64,000 nt of DNA from JAQGMV01 sp963828715 (lineage in GTDB: Bacteria; Pseudomonadota; Gammaproteobacteria; Burkholderiales; SG8-41), in contig CAWHFX010000015.1 in the NCBI GenBank assembly GCA_963828715.1, forward strand, positions 496,001 to 560,000, read 5' to 3'. Each line of letters opens with the position of its first letter. The first letter of the stretch is position 1. The notes below the pieces were generated by a model that was not told the DNA's origin, did not search any database, and was given only the letters and a program-made list of their open reading frames with translations. This document shows, in pieces, positions 45,079-53,248 of this stretch. Made by a program: the position numbers and the translations under genes.

Positions 45079-48000
45079 TCAGGTTGTGCCGTGGGGTCCG
45101 CTCAGCCGTGCGGCCGGGTCGAGCCGTGCAGCGCGCTCGCGCCGACGCTGTAATCTCAGATGCACCATCGCGTACACGACCGGCACGAACAGCAGCGTCG
45201 ATACGGTCGCGAGGAAAAGCCCGCCGATCACTGCGCGCCCGAGCGGTGCGTTCTGTTCGGCGCCTTCGCCGATGCCGAGCGCCATCGGAATCATGCCGAT
45301 GATCATCGCCAGTGCGGTCATCAGCACCGGCCGGATACGCGTCGCACCGGCGGCAAGCGCCGCCTGGAGCGGCGCGATGCCTTCGGCCATCCGGTCGCGC
45401 GCGAACGAAATCAGCAGAATACTGTTCGCGGTGGCCACACCCATGCACATGATGGCGCCCGTGAGCGCGGGCACGCTCAGGGTCGTGCCCGTGATGAGCA
45501 GCATCCACGCGATGCCCGCGAGTGCCGCCGGCAATGCCGCCACGATGATCGCGGCGTCGATCCAGGACTGGAAGTTGACGACGATCAGCAGATACACGAG
45601 CACGATCGCCATCACGAGTCCGACACCGAGCCCCACGAACGAGTCCTGCATCGTCTGCACCTGGCCGCGCATGACCACTTCGCTCCCGCGCGGCAGCTTG
45701 GGACGAAGCTTCGTCAGCTCGTCGTTCACGCGCGCTGCCACGGCGGCGAGGTCGGTGCCCTGCACGGTCACATAGACGTCTAACGAAGGTTGTATGTTGT
45801 AGCGCGTCGCGACCGCGACCTTGCGGCTGGGAGAAGCCGAAACGAGATTACCGAGCAACTGCGTCGAACCGCCGCTCTGCGCGCTCGAAACCGGGACGTT
45901 GAGCAACGCATCGAGCGAATCCACGCGATACTGCGGCGTCTGTATCGCGACCTGATACACGACGCCGTTCTGCGGGTTGAGCCAGAACGCAGGCGCAGTC
46001 TGGAAACTGCCGGCGAGCGACACGAGCACGTTCTGCCCGACATTGAATGCAGTCAGCCCGACCTGCTGCAGGCGCGAGCGATCCATCTGCAGGTCCACGC
46101 CGGGATTGTCGAGCCGCTGGTGAAGATGGACGTCGACCGCGCCGGGAATCTGCTTTATCGCCTTGACGAGGTCGGATGCGAGCGCCGCGTTCTGCGCCAG
46201 GTTCGGACCGGTGAACTGCAGATCGATCGCGGCCGGCAGCCCGAAGTTCAGAATCTGAGTGACGATGTCGGCGGGCTGGAAGAAGAACTCGATGCCGGGA
46301 AAGCGCTTCGGCAGCTCCTGCCGCAGCAGCGTCACGTAGTTCTCCGTGGGCGCGTGTCCGTGCCGGAGCGACATCAGGACCTCGCCGTCGAGCGTGCCGA
46401 TGATGCCGGCGTTACTGTAGGAGAGATTGATACTGCTGTTCGGCACGCCGAGGTTGTCGAGGATCGTCTCGAGCTGGTCCTTGGGAATCAGCTCGCGGAT
46501 GGTCGCTTCGATCCCGTCGGCGATGCGCGCGGTCTCCTCGATGCGGGTGCCCGTCGGCGCGCGGAAGTGCAGGCGGATCTGGCCGGCATCGACGCTCGGG
46601 AAGAAATCGCGTCCGAGCATCGGGTACAGCACGCAGGAGACAACCGTAAAGCCGAGGAACAGGAGCGCGAACGGCTTGCGGCGCTCCAGCAGCGCGGACA
46701 GAAGCAGCGCATAGGCGCTGCGTACGTGCTCGAACGCGGCATCGAAGCGCCGGTAAAGCCGCTGCAGCGGACTCGATTTTCCACCGTCCGCGGCGTGCGA
46801 CTTCGCCATGAGCAGCATCACCAGCGTCGGCACGAGGGTCCGCGAGAGGATGTAGGAGGCGATCATCGCGAACACGACGGCCATCGCCATCGGGACGAAC
46901 AGGAAACGCGCGACGCCGGTCAGGAAGAACATCGGCACGAACACGATACAGATACAGAGCGTCGCGACGAATGCCGGCACGCCGATCTCGCCGGCGCCGA
47001 CGATGATTGCGTCGTGCAGACCCGCCCCCTGATGCATGTGCCGCTCGATGTTTTCGATCGTGACGATCGCCTGGTCCACCAGAATACCGACGGAGAGCGC
47101 GAGGCCGCCCAGCGTCATGATGTTCAGCGTCTGCCCCAGCGCGAACAGACACAGAATCGACGCGAGCAGGGACAGGGGTATGGTCAGCGCGATGATGGCC
47201 GTGCTGCGCCAGTTGCCAAGGAACAGCAGGACCATCGTCGCGGTGAGCGCGGCGGCAATGAGTGCTTCGATCACCACGCCCGTAACCGCCGCCTTCACGA
47301 ACACCGACTGGTCGAAGAGCGGTGTCACCTTCACGTCCGGAGGCAGGATCGCGCTCGCGCGCGGCAGCGTCGCCCGGATACTGGACACGATGTCCAGCGT
47401 GGAGACGCCCGCGTTCTTGAGGATCGACAGGAGCACGCCCCGCTCGCCATCCATGCGCACGATGTTCGTCTGCGGCGAGTAACCGTCGCGGACCTGCGCA
47501 ACGTCGCGCAGATAGGTTGTGGTGCCGCCTTGCGTCCGCATCGGCAGATCGTTCAACCCGGAGATCGCGTCCGGAGAGGCGTTCATGCCGACCGCGAACT
47601 CGGTGTCCCCGATCTTCACCGTCCCCGATGGCAGAATCAGGTTCTGCGTGTTCACGGCCGCGACGATGTCGGCCGGCACGAGCCCGCGCGCCTGCATCGC
47701 GGACAGATCGAGATCGACGGAAATGACACGCACCTTGCCGCCGTACGGGAAGGGGATCGCGACACCCGGCAGCGTGACGAGTTGCGGGCGCAACTGGTTG
47801 ACCGCAGCGTCGAAGACGGACTGCTCGGGCAGCGTCGGACTCGACAGGCCGAGCTGTATCACCGGAACGCTCGACGCGGAGTACTTGATCACGAGCGGCG
47901 GTGTGATGCCAGGGGGCAGCTGCCGCACCTGACTCTGCATCGCCGCGACCACCTGCGCGAGCGCTGTCTGAATGTTGGCGCTCTGCTGGAAGAACACCTT

Positions 48001-48306
48001 GATGATCGTGGTTCCCGCGAGGGAAACGGATTCAATGTGCTCGATGTCGCTGACGGTCGTCGTCAGCCCGCGCTCGCTCTGGCCGGCAATGCGCTGTCCC
48101 ATCTCCTGCGCATTGAGGCCGTTGTATGTCCAGATGATGCTGATAACCGGGATGTCGATTTCCGGAAAGATGTCCGTCGGCATCTTCCGCAGCACGAACG
48201 GCGTGGCGATGATGATCAGCATCGCCATCACGATGAAGGTGTAGGGGCGCCGCAGCGCGAGCTCGACGACCGAGAAGCCGGAAGGGCTCTGGGGAGATCT
48301 ACTCAT
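45079..48306 (-). CDS. RND efflux permease with altered proton-relay residues
   Basis: Inner-membrane pump of 1075 residues with the RND layout: LRRPYTFIVMAMLIIIATPF (helix 1), two large periplasmic loops, and GMIPMALGIGEGAEQNAPLG near the end. The start at 48306 (MSRSPQSPSG) is preferred. The transmembrane-4 motif reads GILVDQAIVTIENIE, with Asp411-Gln412 where AcrB has Asp-Asp, and transmembrane-10 reads GVATANSILL, with Ala960 where AcrB has Lys940. It belongs to a branch distinct from AcrB. Cargo unknown. First gene of the operon with adaptor and NodT-type channel. Confidence 0.93.
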   Translation of the reverse strand: MSRSPQSPSGFSVVELALRRPYTFIVMAMLIIIATPFVLRKMPTDIFPEIDIPVISIIWTYNGLNAQEMGQRIAGQSERGLTTTVSDIEHIESVSLAGTTIIKVFFQQSANIQTALAQVVAAMQSQVRQLPPGITPPLVIKYSASSVPVIQLGLSSPTLPEQSVFDAAVNQLRPQLVTLPGVAIPFPYGGKVRVISVDLDLSAMQARGLVPADIVAAVNTQNLILPSGTVKIGDTEFAVGMNASPDAISGLNDLPMRTQGGTTTYLRDVAQVRDGYSPQTNIVRMDGERGVLLSILKNAGVSTLDIVSSIRATLPRASAILPPDVKVTPLFDQSVFVKAAVTGVVIEALIAAALTATMVLLFLGNWRSTAIIALTIPLSLLASILCLFALGQTLNIMTLGGLALSVGILVDQAIVTIENIERHMHQGAGLHDAIIVGAGEIGVPAFVATLCICIVFVPMFFLTGVARFLFVPMAMAVVFAMIASYILSRTLVPTLVMLLMAKSHAADGGKSSPLQRLYRRFDAAFEHVRSAYALLLSALLERRKPFALLFLGFTVVSCVLYPMLGRDFFPSVDAGQIRLHFRAPTGTRIEETARIADGIEATIRELIPKDQLETILDNLGVPNSSINLSYSNAGIIGTLDGEVLMSLRHGHAPTENYVTLLRQELPKRFPGIEFFFQPADIVTQILNFGLPAAIDLQFTGPNLAQNAALASDLVKAIKQIPGAVDVHLHQRLDNPGVDLQMDRSRLQQVGLTAFNVGQNVLVSLAGSFQTAPAFWLNPQNGVVYQVAIQTPQYRVDSLDALLNVPVSSAQSGGSTQLLGNLVSASPSRKVAVATRYNIQPSLDVYVTVQGTDLAAVAARVNDELTKLRPKLPRGSEVVMRGQVQTMQDSFVGLGVGLVMAIVLVYLLIVVNFQSWIDAAIIVAALPAALAGIAWMLLITGTTLSVPALTGAIMCMGVATANSILLISFARDRMAEGIAPLQAALAAGATRIRPVLMTALAMIIGMIPMALGIGEGAEQNAPLGRAVIGGLFLATVSTLLFVPVVYAMVHLRLQRRRERAARLDPAARLSGPHGTT

Positions 48307-48442
48307 GAGAGGGTGAATGGTAGCGGCGATACGCCGCAACCGCTAGGTGGCTTGGTGAAATCGTGCAGGTCGGTGTTCGTCCGGCGTCGCGTCCGATTCG
48401 GTCCTTCGGCTATCATGTAAGCGGCTCAATCAGGGGAGTCGA

Positions 48443-49093
48443 ATGCTCATGCGGCCCAATCACAAGAAGGCCTCAGCGGCTGTCGTTCATAGCGCCGATT
48501 CTTTCGCCCGGCGTGTTCTCGCGCCGACGCTCGCAGCCGCCCTGGCCATGACGATTCTCTCTTCACCGGCAGCCGCGCAAACGGACGCCGAGCGCAGGGC
48601 GCAGGAAGAGCGCCGACGACAGGAGGAACAGCAGCGGCAGGACGCCGAAAACCGCAGGCGGGAGTACGAGCGTCAGCAGGCCGAGGCGCGCCAGAGGGCG
48701 GAGTTCGAGCGCCAGCAGGCCCAGCAACGGCAGGATCAGGCGCGACAGAAGGCAGAATTCGATCGCAACGAGGCAATCAAGCAGCAGCAACAGGCGCAAC
48801 AGAAGGCGGAGTTCGAGCGCCAGCAGCAACAGCAACGGCAGCAGGACCAGGCCCGTCGAGCCGAGCAGGAACGACAGCAACAGCTCGGGCGGCAACAGCA
48901 GCAGCAGCAACAGGCGCAAACCGAGCAGGCGCGAAAACAGGCGCGCGTAAGCGAAGCGCAGGGGCAACTCTCGCGCGCCGAAGCGGAAATGGCTTCCGCG
49001 AATTCTCAGCTCGTCAACGCGCAGCAGCGAGTCAATCAGGCACGCCAGCAGCTCGAGCAGGCGCGCGCGCGGTTCAATCAGGCGCGCCAGTAG
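48443..49093 (+). CDS. secreted Gln/Arg/Glu-rich coiled-coil protein
   Basis: Exported low-complexity protein of 216 residues. The signal peptide LAAALAMTILSSPAAAQ lies at about residues 30-46. The mature part is almost wholly charged heptads: repeats of the FERQQAQQRQ/KAEFERQQ type between residues 65 and 165, polyglutamine runs and a terminal coiled coil (AQGQLSRAEAEMASANSQL). It should form a long periplasmic helix, like a linker or scaffold. Divergent from the RND permease gene; the HExxE-type gene follows after 29 bases on the same strand. Function unknown. Confidence 0.75.
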   Translation: MLMRPNHKKASAAVVHSADSFARRVLAPTLAAALAMTILSSPAAAQTDAERRAQEERRRQEEQQRQDAENRRREYERQQAEARQRAEFERQQAQQRQDQARQKAEFDRNEAIKQQQQAQQKAEFERQQQQQRQQDQARRAEQERQQQLGRQQQQQQQAQTEQARKQARVSEAQGQLSRAEAEMASANSQLVNAQQRVNQARQQLEQARARFNQARQ

Positions 49094-49122
49094 CCGCGCG
49101 ATCCGCATCGACGGAGGTTCAC

Positions 49123-49992
49123 ATGATCATCTCTGTGGTCAACCACACGCACGGGAAAATTTCGGACGCGGACCTGCACGTTGCGCTGCGCGCGATCAAC
49201 CGTCAGATCGCGTGCGACTTCGCGCCGTACTGGCACATCACCGCTGCGTTGAGGCTGGAAGGCGGAAGCCAGGCGAAGCCCAGCAAGAAGCAGCTGACCG
49301 ACATGCGCGGAGACGCGATCATGTATCTGTGGGACGGCTCGGACGTCGACGATGCGCTGGGCTACCACGAACAGACGGAGCTCGGCGTCCCGTACGGGTT
49401 TGTCTTCACCGATCTTGCCAAACAGCTGCACGAGAACTGGACGGTCACGTTATCGCATGAAGCGCTGGAGCTGATCGGCGACCCGCAGGTGAATCTGCTC
49501 GTGCAGGGGCCGCATCCCAGCAATCCCAAAAAGGTCGTGTTTCACTGGCACGAGATGTGTGATGCCGTGCAGGCCGAAACCTACAAGGTCGACGGGGTGG
49601 AGGTGTCGAACTTCGTACTGCCGCTGTATTTCACCGGCGGAGACGAAAGCGGCTCACGCAACGACTTTCTCGGCACGAAACACGGAGGCAAGCTGCTTCA
49701 GTCGTTCGGCATCAACCCGGGCGGCTACATCGGATTCTTCAATCCGGCGACCGGCGAGCATCAGACAGTGTCGCTGCCCGAGGACAAGGAAGCGGCGCGC
49801 AGGCTGAAGGTCAAGAGCGCGTACGCGCAGGCGCGGCGCGGCACACGGTATGAAGCGCCGAAAAACAAGATCAGCGCTGCGCCTGCAGCGGCGACCCGCG
49901 GAGCAGGCGCCGCGGCGGCGCTGGCAGGCACGGGCGTCAAGGTGCTCCGCAGCAAGCCGCTGGAAGACGGGCCGGATCCCGTGCGGCGGTAG
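49123..49992 (+). CDS. conserved hypothetical protein with an HExxE motif
   Basis: Unrecognised 289-residue protein. Seen: LHVALRAINRQIACDFAPYW near the N-terminus, then TVTLSHEALELIGDP at about residue 107-121, whose H-E-x-x-E arrangement with a downstream Asp recalls zincin-type metal sites and appears, as I remember, in uncharacterised bacterial proteins. VFHWHEMCDAVQAETYKVDG and NFVLPLYFTG follow. The C-terminal 40 residues are Ala/Gly-rich and probably disordered. No signal peptide. A protease role is possible but unproven. GGAGG precedes the ATG. It converges with the hsd operon. Confidence 0.7.
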   Translation: MIISVVNHTHGKISDADLHVALRAINRQIACDFAPYWHITAALRLEGGSQAKPSKKQLTDMRGDAIMYLWDGSDVDDALGYHEQTELGVPYGFVFTDLAKQLHENWTVTLSHEALELIGDPQVNLLVQGPHPSNPKKVVFHWHEMCDAVQAETYKVDGVEVSNFVLPLYFTGGDESGSRNDFLGTKHGGKLLQSFGINPGGYIGFFNPATGEHQTVSLPEDKEAARRLKVKSAYAQARRGTRYEAPKNKISAAPAAATRGAGAAAALAGTGVKVLRSKPLEDGPDPVRR

Positions 49993-50004
49993 TGGAGCAT
50001 CTGC

Positions 50005-51283
50005 TCAATGTGTCGCATAGAACGGTGACGGGAGGCTTGGATAAATGCGGTGGACGTGCCGATAGACATCACGCGTTTTTGCCTCGACATCATCTTCGCT
50101 GTAGGCAGGCGCCGGCAGACCCGTGCTTTCGGCCCACAGGAAATCATGGATCGTCACCTGCACGGCGTCGCGCGTTGCCTCCTTGTCCCGCCAGTTCTCG
50201 ATCTTCAGCTTTTCCCCCTTTAGGGCGCTCAGGAGCTCGGCCGCGACCTTCTTGATACGCTGGATGTCGGTCTTGTCGAGTCCCGGCTTCAGCAGCAGGT
50301 CGAACAGCGCAAGGCTTTCCTCGTCCAGACCCTCGCGCATTGCACGAGTCTCTTCGTCGTCCAGGCTTTGTACGAACTTGAGCAGCGCCGCAAACGTATT
50401 TTCGATCGTCACCCGGTCCTTCTCGCGGTTGTAGTCCTCGACGATCTCCTCGTAATGCCGCTGCAGGTCCGCCCGTAGCGGATTACGCGCAAGCATCCGC
50501 GAAAGGCGGGTTTCGACGACCTGCTTCAGCGCTTGCACCGTCGAATGCTTCGATGGCGACCGTTCGAACTCCTGGCGCAGCGTTTCCATGTCCGCCGCGC
50601 CTGGCTCGCTTTCCTCCAGCCGCTTCCACTCGTGGAAGTGCTCGAATCGCGCGGATACCGAGCCGATGCGGGCGTCCGAACCGTTGGCGAGGACAATGAA
50701 GGCGTTGTGATGAAAGAGGTGCGGGACCGTGTCCTTGTAATCCGCGAAGTTCTTTTCGAAGGCGTGCCGGATGTCTTTGTGGATGTTCTTCAGCTCCATG
50801 AACAGCAAAGGAATGCCATTCACGAAGCCGACGATGTCTGTCCGGCGGCGATAGAGGTCGCCGCGAACCCATAACTCGCGCACCGCCAGGAAGTGATTGT
50901 TCGCAGGCTCGTCGAAGTCGAACACTTGCAGGCGTTGCCTGACCATCTCGCCTTTGCTGTCGCGGAACGAGACAGGCACGCCGTCCTTGAGCAGGGCGTA
51001 CTTGTCCTGGTTAAGGGATAGGGTCGATTGGGCGGCGCTCCACTCCACGAGTTGACGGATCGCGTCGCGATAGGCGTCATCCGGCAGATCGGGATTGAGT
51101 TGCAGCAGCCTTTCGCCAAGCGTGCGCGTCAGCACGACGTCGCGGTCGCTCGTGCGGCCGAGCAGGCCTTCGGGGCCAAAAGTCTCCTCGTTGTACGCAT
51201 ACACTAGATCCCAGCCGAGCACATCGCGCAGGTAAGCGCCCGCTGGTCTCCTGAACGAGAGTGTCTTCGGTGTAGCGCGGCAT
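50005..51283 (-). CDS. hsdR: type I restriction HsdR lacking the helicase motor, one frameshift as read
   Basis: Reconstructed as about 425 residues against about 1000 in the family. The N-terminal nuclease domain is present (DIVGFVNGIPLLFMELKN, with the ExK of the PD-ExK site), ending HFHEWKRLEESEPGAADMETL. It then joins directly, in frame, to the C-terminal helical domain (RQEFERSPSKHSTVQALKQ, NREKDRVTIENTFAALLKF, NWRDKEATRDAVQ). All Walker and helicase motifs between are missing. One extra base in a GGG run at about 51240 breaks the first codons; the ATG at 51283 gives MPRYTEDTLVQET. Without a motor it cannot translocate DNA. Last gene of the operon. Confidence 0.85.
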
Positions 51284-51312
51284 TTCGGTTTAGTCGTTCC
51301 GCGCGAAGTGGC

Positions 51313-51501
51313 TTAACGGACAGCGCTGCGCTTAGTTGCTCGCTTTCGTCGCGCTGCGATGTCCACTATCTTGCCGTCCTTCAGGACATAGCAGGGGGTC
51401 CCAGTGCTGCGCGCGAGTGCGAGTGCGCTACGCGCGGCGCGTTCGAGTGCCGCTTGCGAGCCGAGCAGATCCTTATCTTTAGGCGTACCGTTTCTCTTCA
51501 T
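51313..51501 (-). CDS. small basic protein paired with the zeta-like ATPase
   Basis: 62 residues, starting MKRNGTPKDKDLLGSQ at an ATG that overlaps the zeta-like gene stop (ATGA). Helical region ALERAARSALALARSTG, then a beta turn CYVLKDGKIVDIA and a basic tail. Similar small proteins next to zeta-type ATPases are familiar to me but have no assigned function; an antitoxin role is a guess. It lies 29 bases before hsdR. Confidence 0.7.
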   Translation of the reverse strand: MKRNGTPKDKDLLGSQAALERAARSALALARSTGTPCYVLKDGKIVDIAARRKRATKRSAVR

Positions 51502-52022
51502 TCGTCCGAACCCCATTCGACCATGACCGGCTGTGGACCGGAATTATCGTATAGCACCCATCCGTCAACGAGCGGCTGATACACACGGCGGAAATTCTCC
51601 AACCCGGCTTTGAAGCGCCGCCGGATATCGATTTCCGCCACGTCGTGTCCTCCCTGACCGACGCGCGCGGCGACACGTGCGATTGCAAGCTCGACGCTGG
51701 GGAGGCTCAGAAACACGATCTTCACGTTATACCCGGCGTTCCGCCACAGCGGAATGCTGCGTGCGTAGCCGCGTCCGGCCAGAGTGCTCTCGAACGCAAA
51801 GCTCTCACCCCGCGCCACTTTGTTCGCGATCTCCGAGAGCAGAAGCCTGCCGGCCCGGACTGCGACCGCTTCCGGGCGGAATGGAGAAAGGCCTGCGGCG
51901 ATCAGGTCGGCGTTGATGAACGCGGGGCAGTCGGCCTCCTGCGGCAGGAATTGTCGTGCAAAGGTCGTTTTGCCAGCGCCGTTCGGTCCCGCAATGATGA
52001 TGATCTTCCGCTCGCGGGTCAT
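51498..52022 (-). CDS. zeta-toxin-like P-loop ATPase/kinase inside the hsd operon
   Basis: 174-residue P-loop protein. Walker A GPNGAGKT at residues 12-19, NADLIAAGLSPF (substrate-side region typical of zeta toxins, which phosphorylate UDP-N-acetylglucosamine precursors), FAFESTLAGRGYARSIPLW and VFLSLPSVELAIARVAARV. It lacks any nearby epsilon antitoxin of the classic kind. The start overlaps the hsdS stop (ATGA) and its own stop overlaps the small-protein gene, so it is embedded in the restriction operon. Confidence 0.85.
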   Translation of the reverse strand: MTRERKIIIIAGPNGAGKTTFARQFLPQEADCPAFINADLIAAGLSPFRPEAVAVRAGRLLLSEIANKVARGESFAFESTLAGRGYARSIPLWRNAGYNVKIVFLSLPSVELAIARVAARVGQGGHDVAEIDIRRRFKAGLENFRRVYQPLVDGWVLYDNSGPQPVMVEWGSDE

Positions 52023-53248
52023 ACCGCGATCTGGCCGCTCATGAGGCGTGGGAGGAACAGATCGCGGGCGGCGTGGAGTTTCCGATTCTGCTCATCGAGC
52101 ACATCGGTCAGTTCAAATGACGGCTCAATGTATTCGGAGTAATGGTCCTGAAGCTTTCGCGGAGCGACAAGGATCGGCACTGAGCGCATCAACGTCGCAT
52201 TAAGATTTGGCATCGTCGCGCCTTTGGCTCGATTCGCGATAAGGCCAGCGGTATCAGGAGAACCAAGCGTATCAAACAGATATCTCCGATTGACTGCCGC
52301 CGGGTCTGGCCGTATCCGCAGACAGCCCGTTCCACAAAACCAGCCTTCTTGTCGTTTGCCAATGAATGCACGTCGCCCTATGTCGCCGCGACGACCGTAC
52401 ACCGTATCGCCAGCCGTCATGCGATGTCGTCCGAGCTTATTTGCAAGGGATTCCGGAATGCGTGCAACCGATTCGAGCGCGACGCGGAATCCAACCAAGT
52501 CCTTAGGCATGATCACGGGTACGCCCTCATCGCTGTAGTCAGACTGATGAAGCTGGCTTCCAAATGGGCCCGTTTGGATTCCATCGCCCTGCACGCACAG
52601 ATCCTCCAAGGAACGCCGACGCCAACCGTCCGGCACGCCATCCGTGATTCGCGTGTGCTCGTAACCGGGAAACCGAAGGCGCACGAACCACTCCCGATAA
52701 TGCTCGCGTGCCGCCTGCTCCAGCAGCGTCATGCGCCGCCGATTGTTCTCGATCAGGTCGTCGTATGCCGAAAGGATGTCTGCAATTCGACTCTGGACCT
52801 CGCGTTCAGGGAAGGCAACCTTCACCTTTGCAAGTTGTTGGCGAGGAAGATGTTTGATCGTCGCGCCTGTAAACAAACTTGCAAAGTCTCCAAGTCTCCC
52901 CTTGTGAAGGAACGAATAGAACAAGAACCTATGATCGAGACACTCGTGCGGACGAATGCGATGGAGCGCTTTCTGAATCATCATTCCTGGGACCGAATCT
53001 TTCCAGATTGCGCAGCGACCCGGCTCTCCCCCTTCGCACATTACGATGTCGCCGTATTTCAATCCGTAGCGGTCCATTTCGTTATGTTCAAACCGCATCT
53101 TCCGCAAGTTCTCAAGATCGAACTCGCCCCAGCGCACATTGATATTCGCGAGGTACGGAAACTCTTGTCCCTTGTTCTTCTGTTCGTCCAGCATTTTTCC
53201 CAGACACATGTCAGCAACTTCAGCTAGAGGCTTCACCATCCATCTCAT
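52019..53248 (-). CDS. hsdS: type I restriction specificity subunit HsdS
   Basis: DNA-recognition subunit, 409 residues and an intact frame. Two target-recognition halves are separated by the conserved helical spacers: the first ends SRIADILSAYDDLIENNRRR with LLEQAAREHYREWF, and the second ends with LDEQNRKLHAARDLFLPRLM. The first half starts LAEVADMCLGKMLDEQKNKG; the second GWRRRSLEDLCVQGDGIQTG. The ATG overlaps the hsdM stop (ATGA). Together with HsdM it would set the methylation sequence. Confidence 0.93.
   Translation of the reverse strand: MRWMVKPLAEVADMCLGKMLDEQKNKGQEFPYLANINVRWGEFDLENLRKMRFEHNEMDRYGLKYGDIVMCEGGEPGRCAIWKDSVPGMMIQKALHRIRPHECLDHRFLFYSFLHKGRLGDFASLFTGATIKHLPRQQLAKVKVAFPEREVQSRIADILSAYDDLIENNRRRMTLLEQAAREHYREWFVRLRFPGYEHTRITDGVPDGWRRRSLEDLCVQGDGIQTGPFGSQLHQSDYSDEGVPVIMPKDLVGFRVALESVARIPESLANKLGRHRMTAGDTVYGRRGDIGRRAFIGKRQEGWFCGTGCLRIRPDPAAVNRRYLFDTLGSPDTAGLIANRAKGATMPNLNATLMRSVPILVAPRKLQDHYSEYIEPSFELTDVLDEQNRKLHAARDLFLPRLMSGQIAV

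Noticed and set aside
43706..48420. Long open frames on the + strand (689 and 876 codons)
   Set aside because: Antisense shadows of the RND adaptor and permease genes in high-GC sequence; they show no family motifs and are Arg/His-rich.
48781..48915. CAG-type triplet repeat as an unstable tract
   Set aside because: Glutamine codons are interspersed with CGG/AGG/GAG and follow a heptad protein pattern, so it is explained by the coiled-coil coding sequence.
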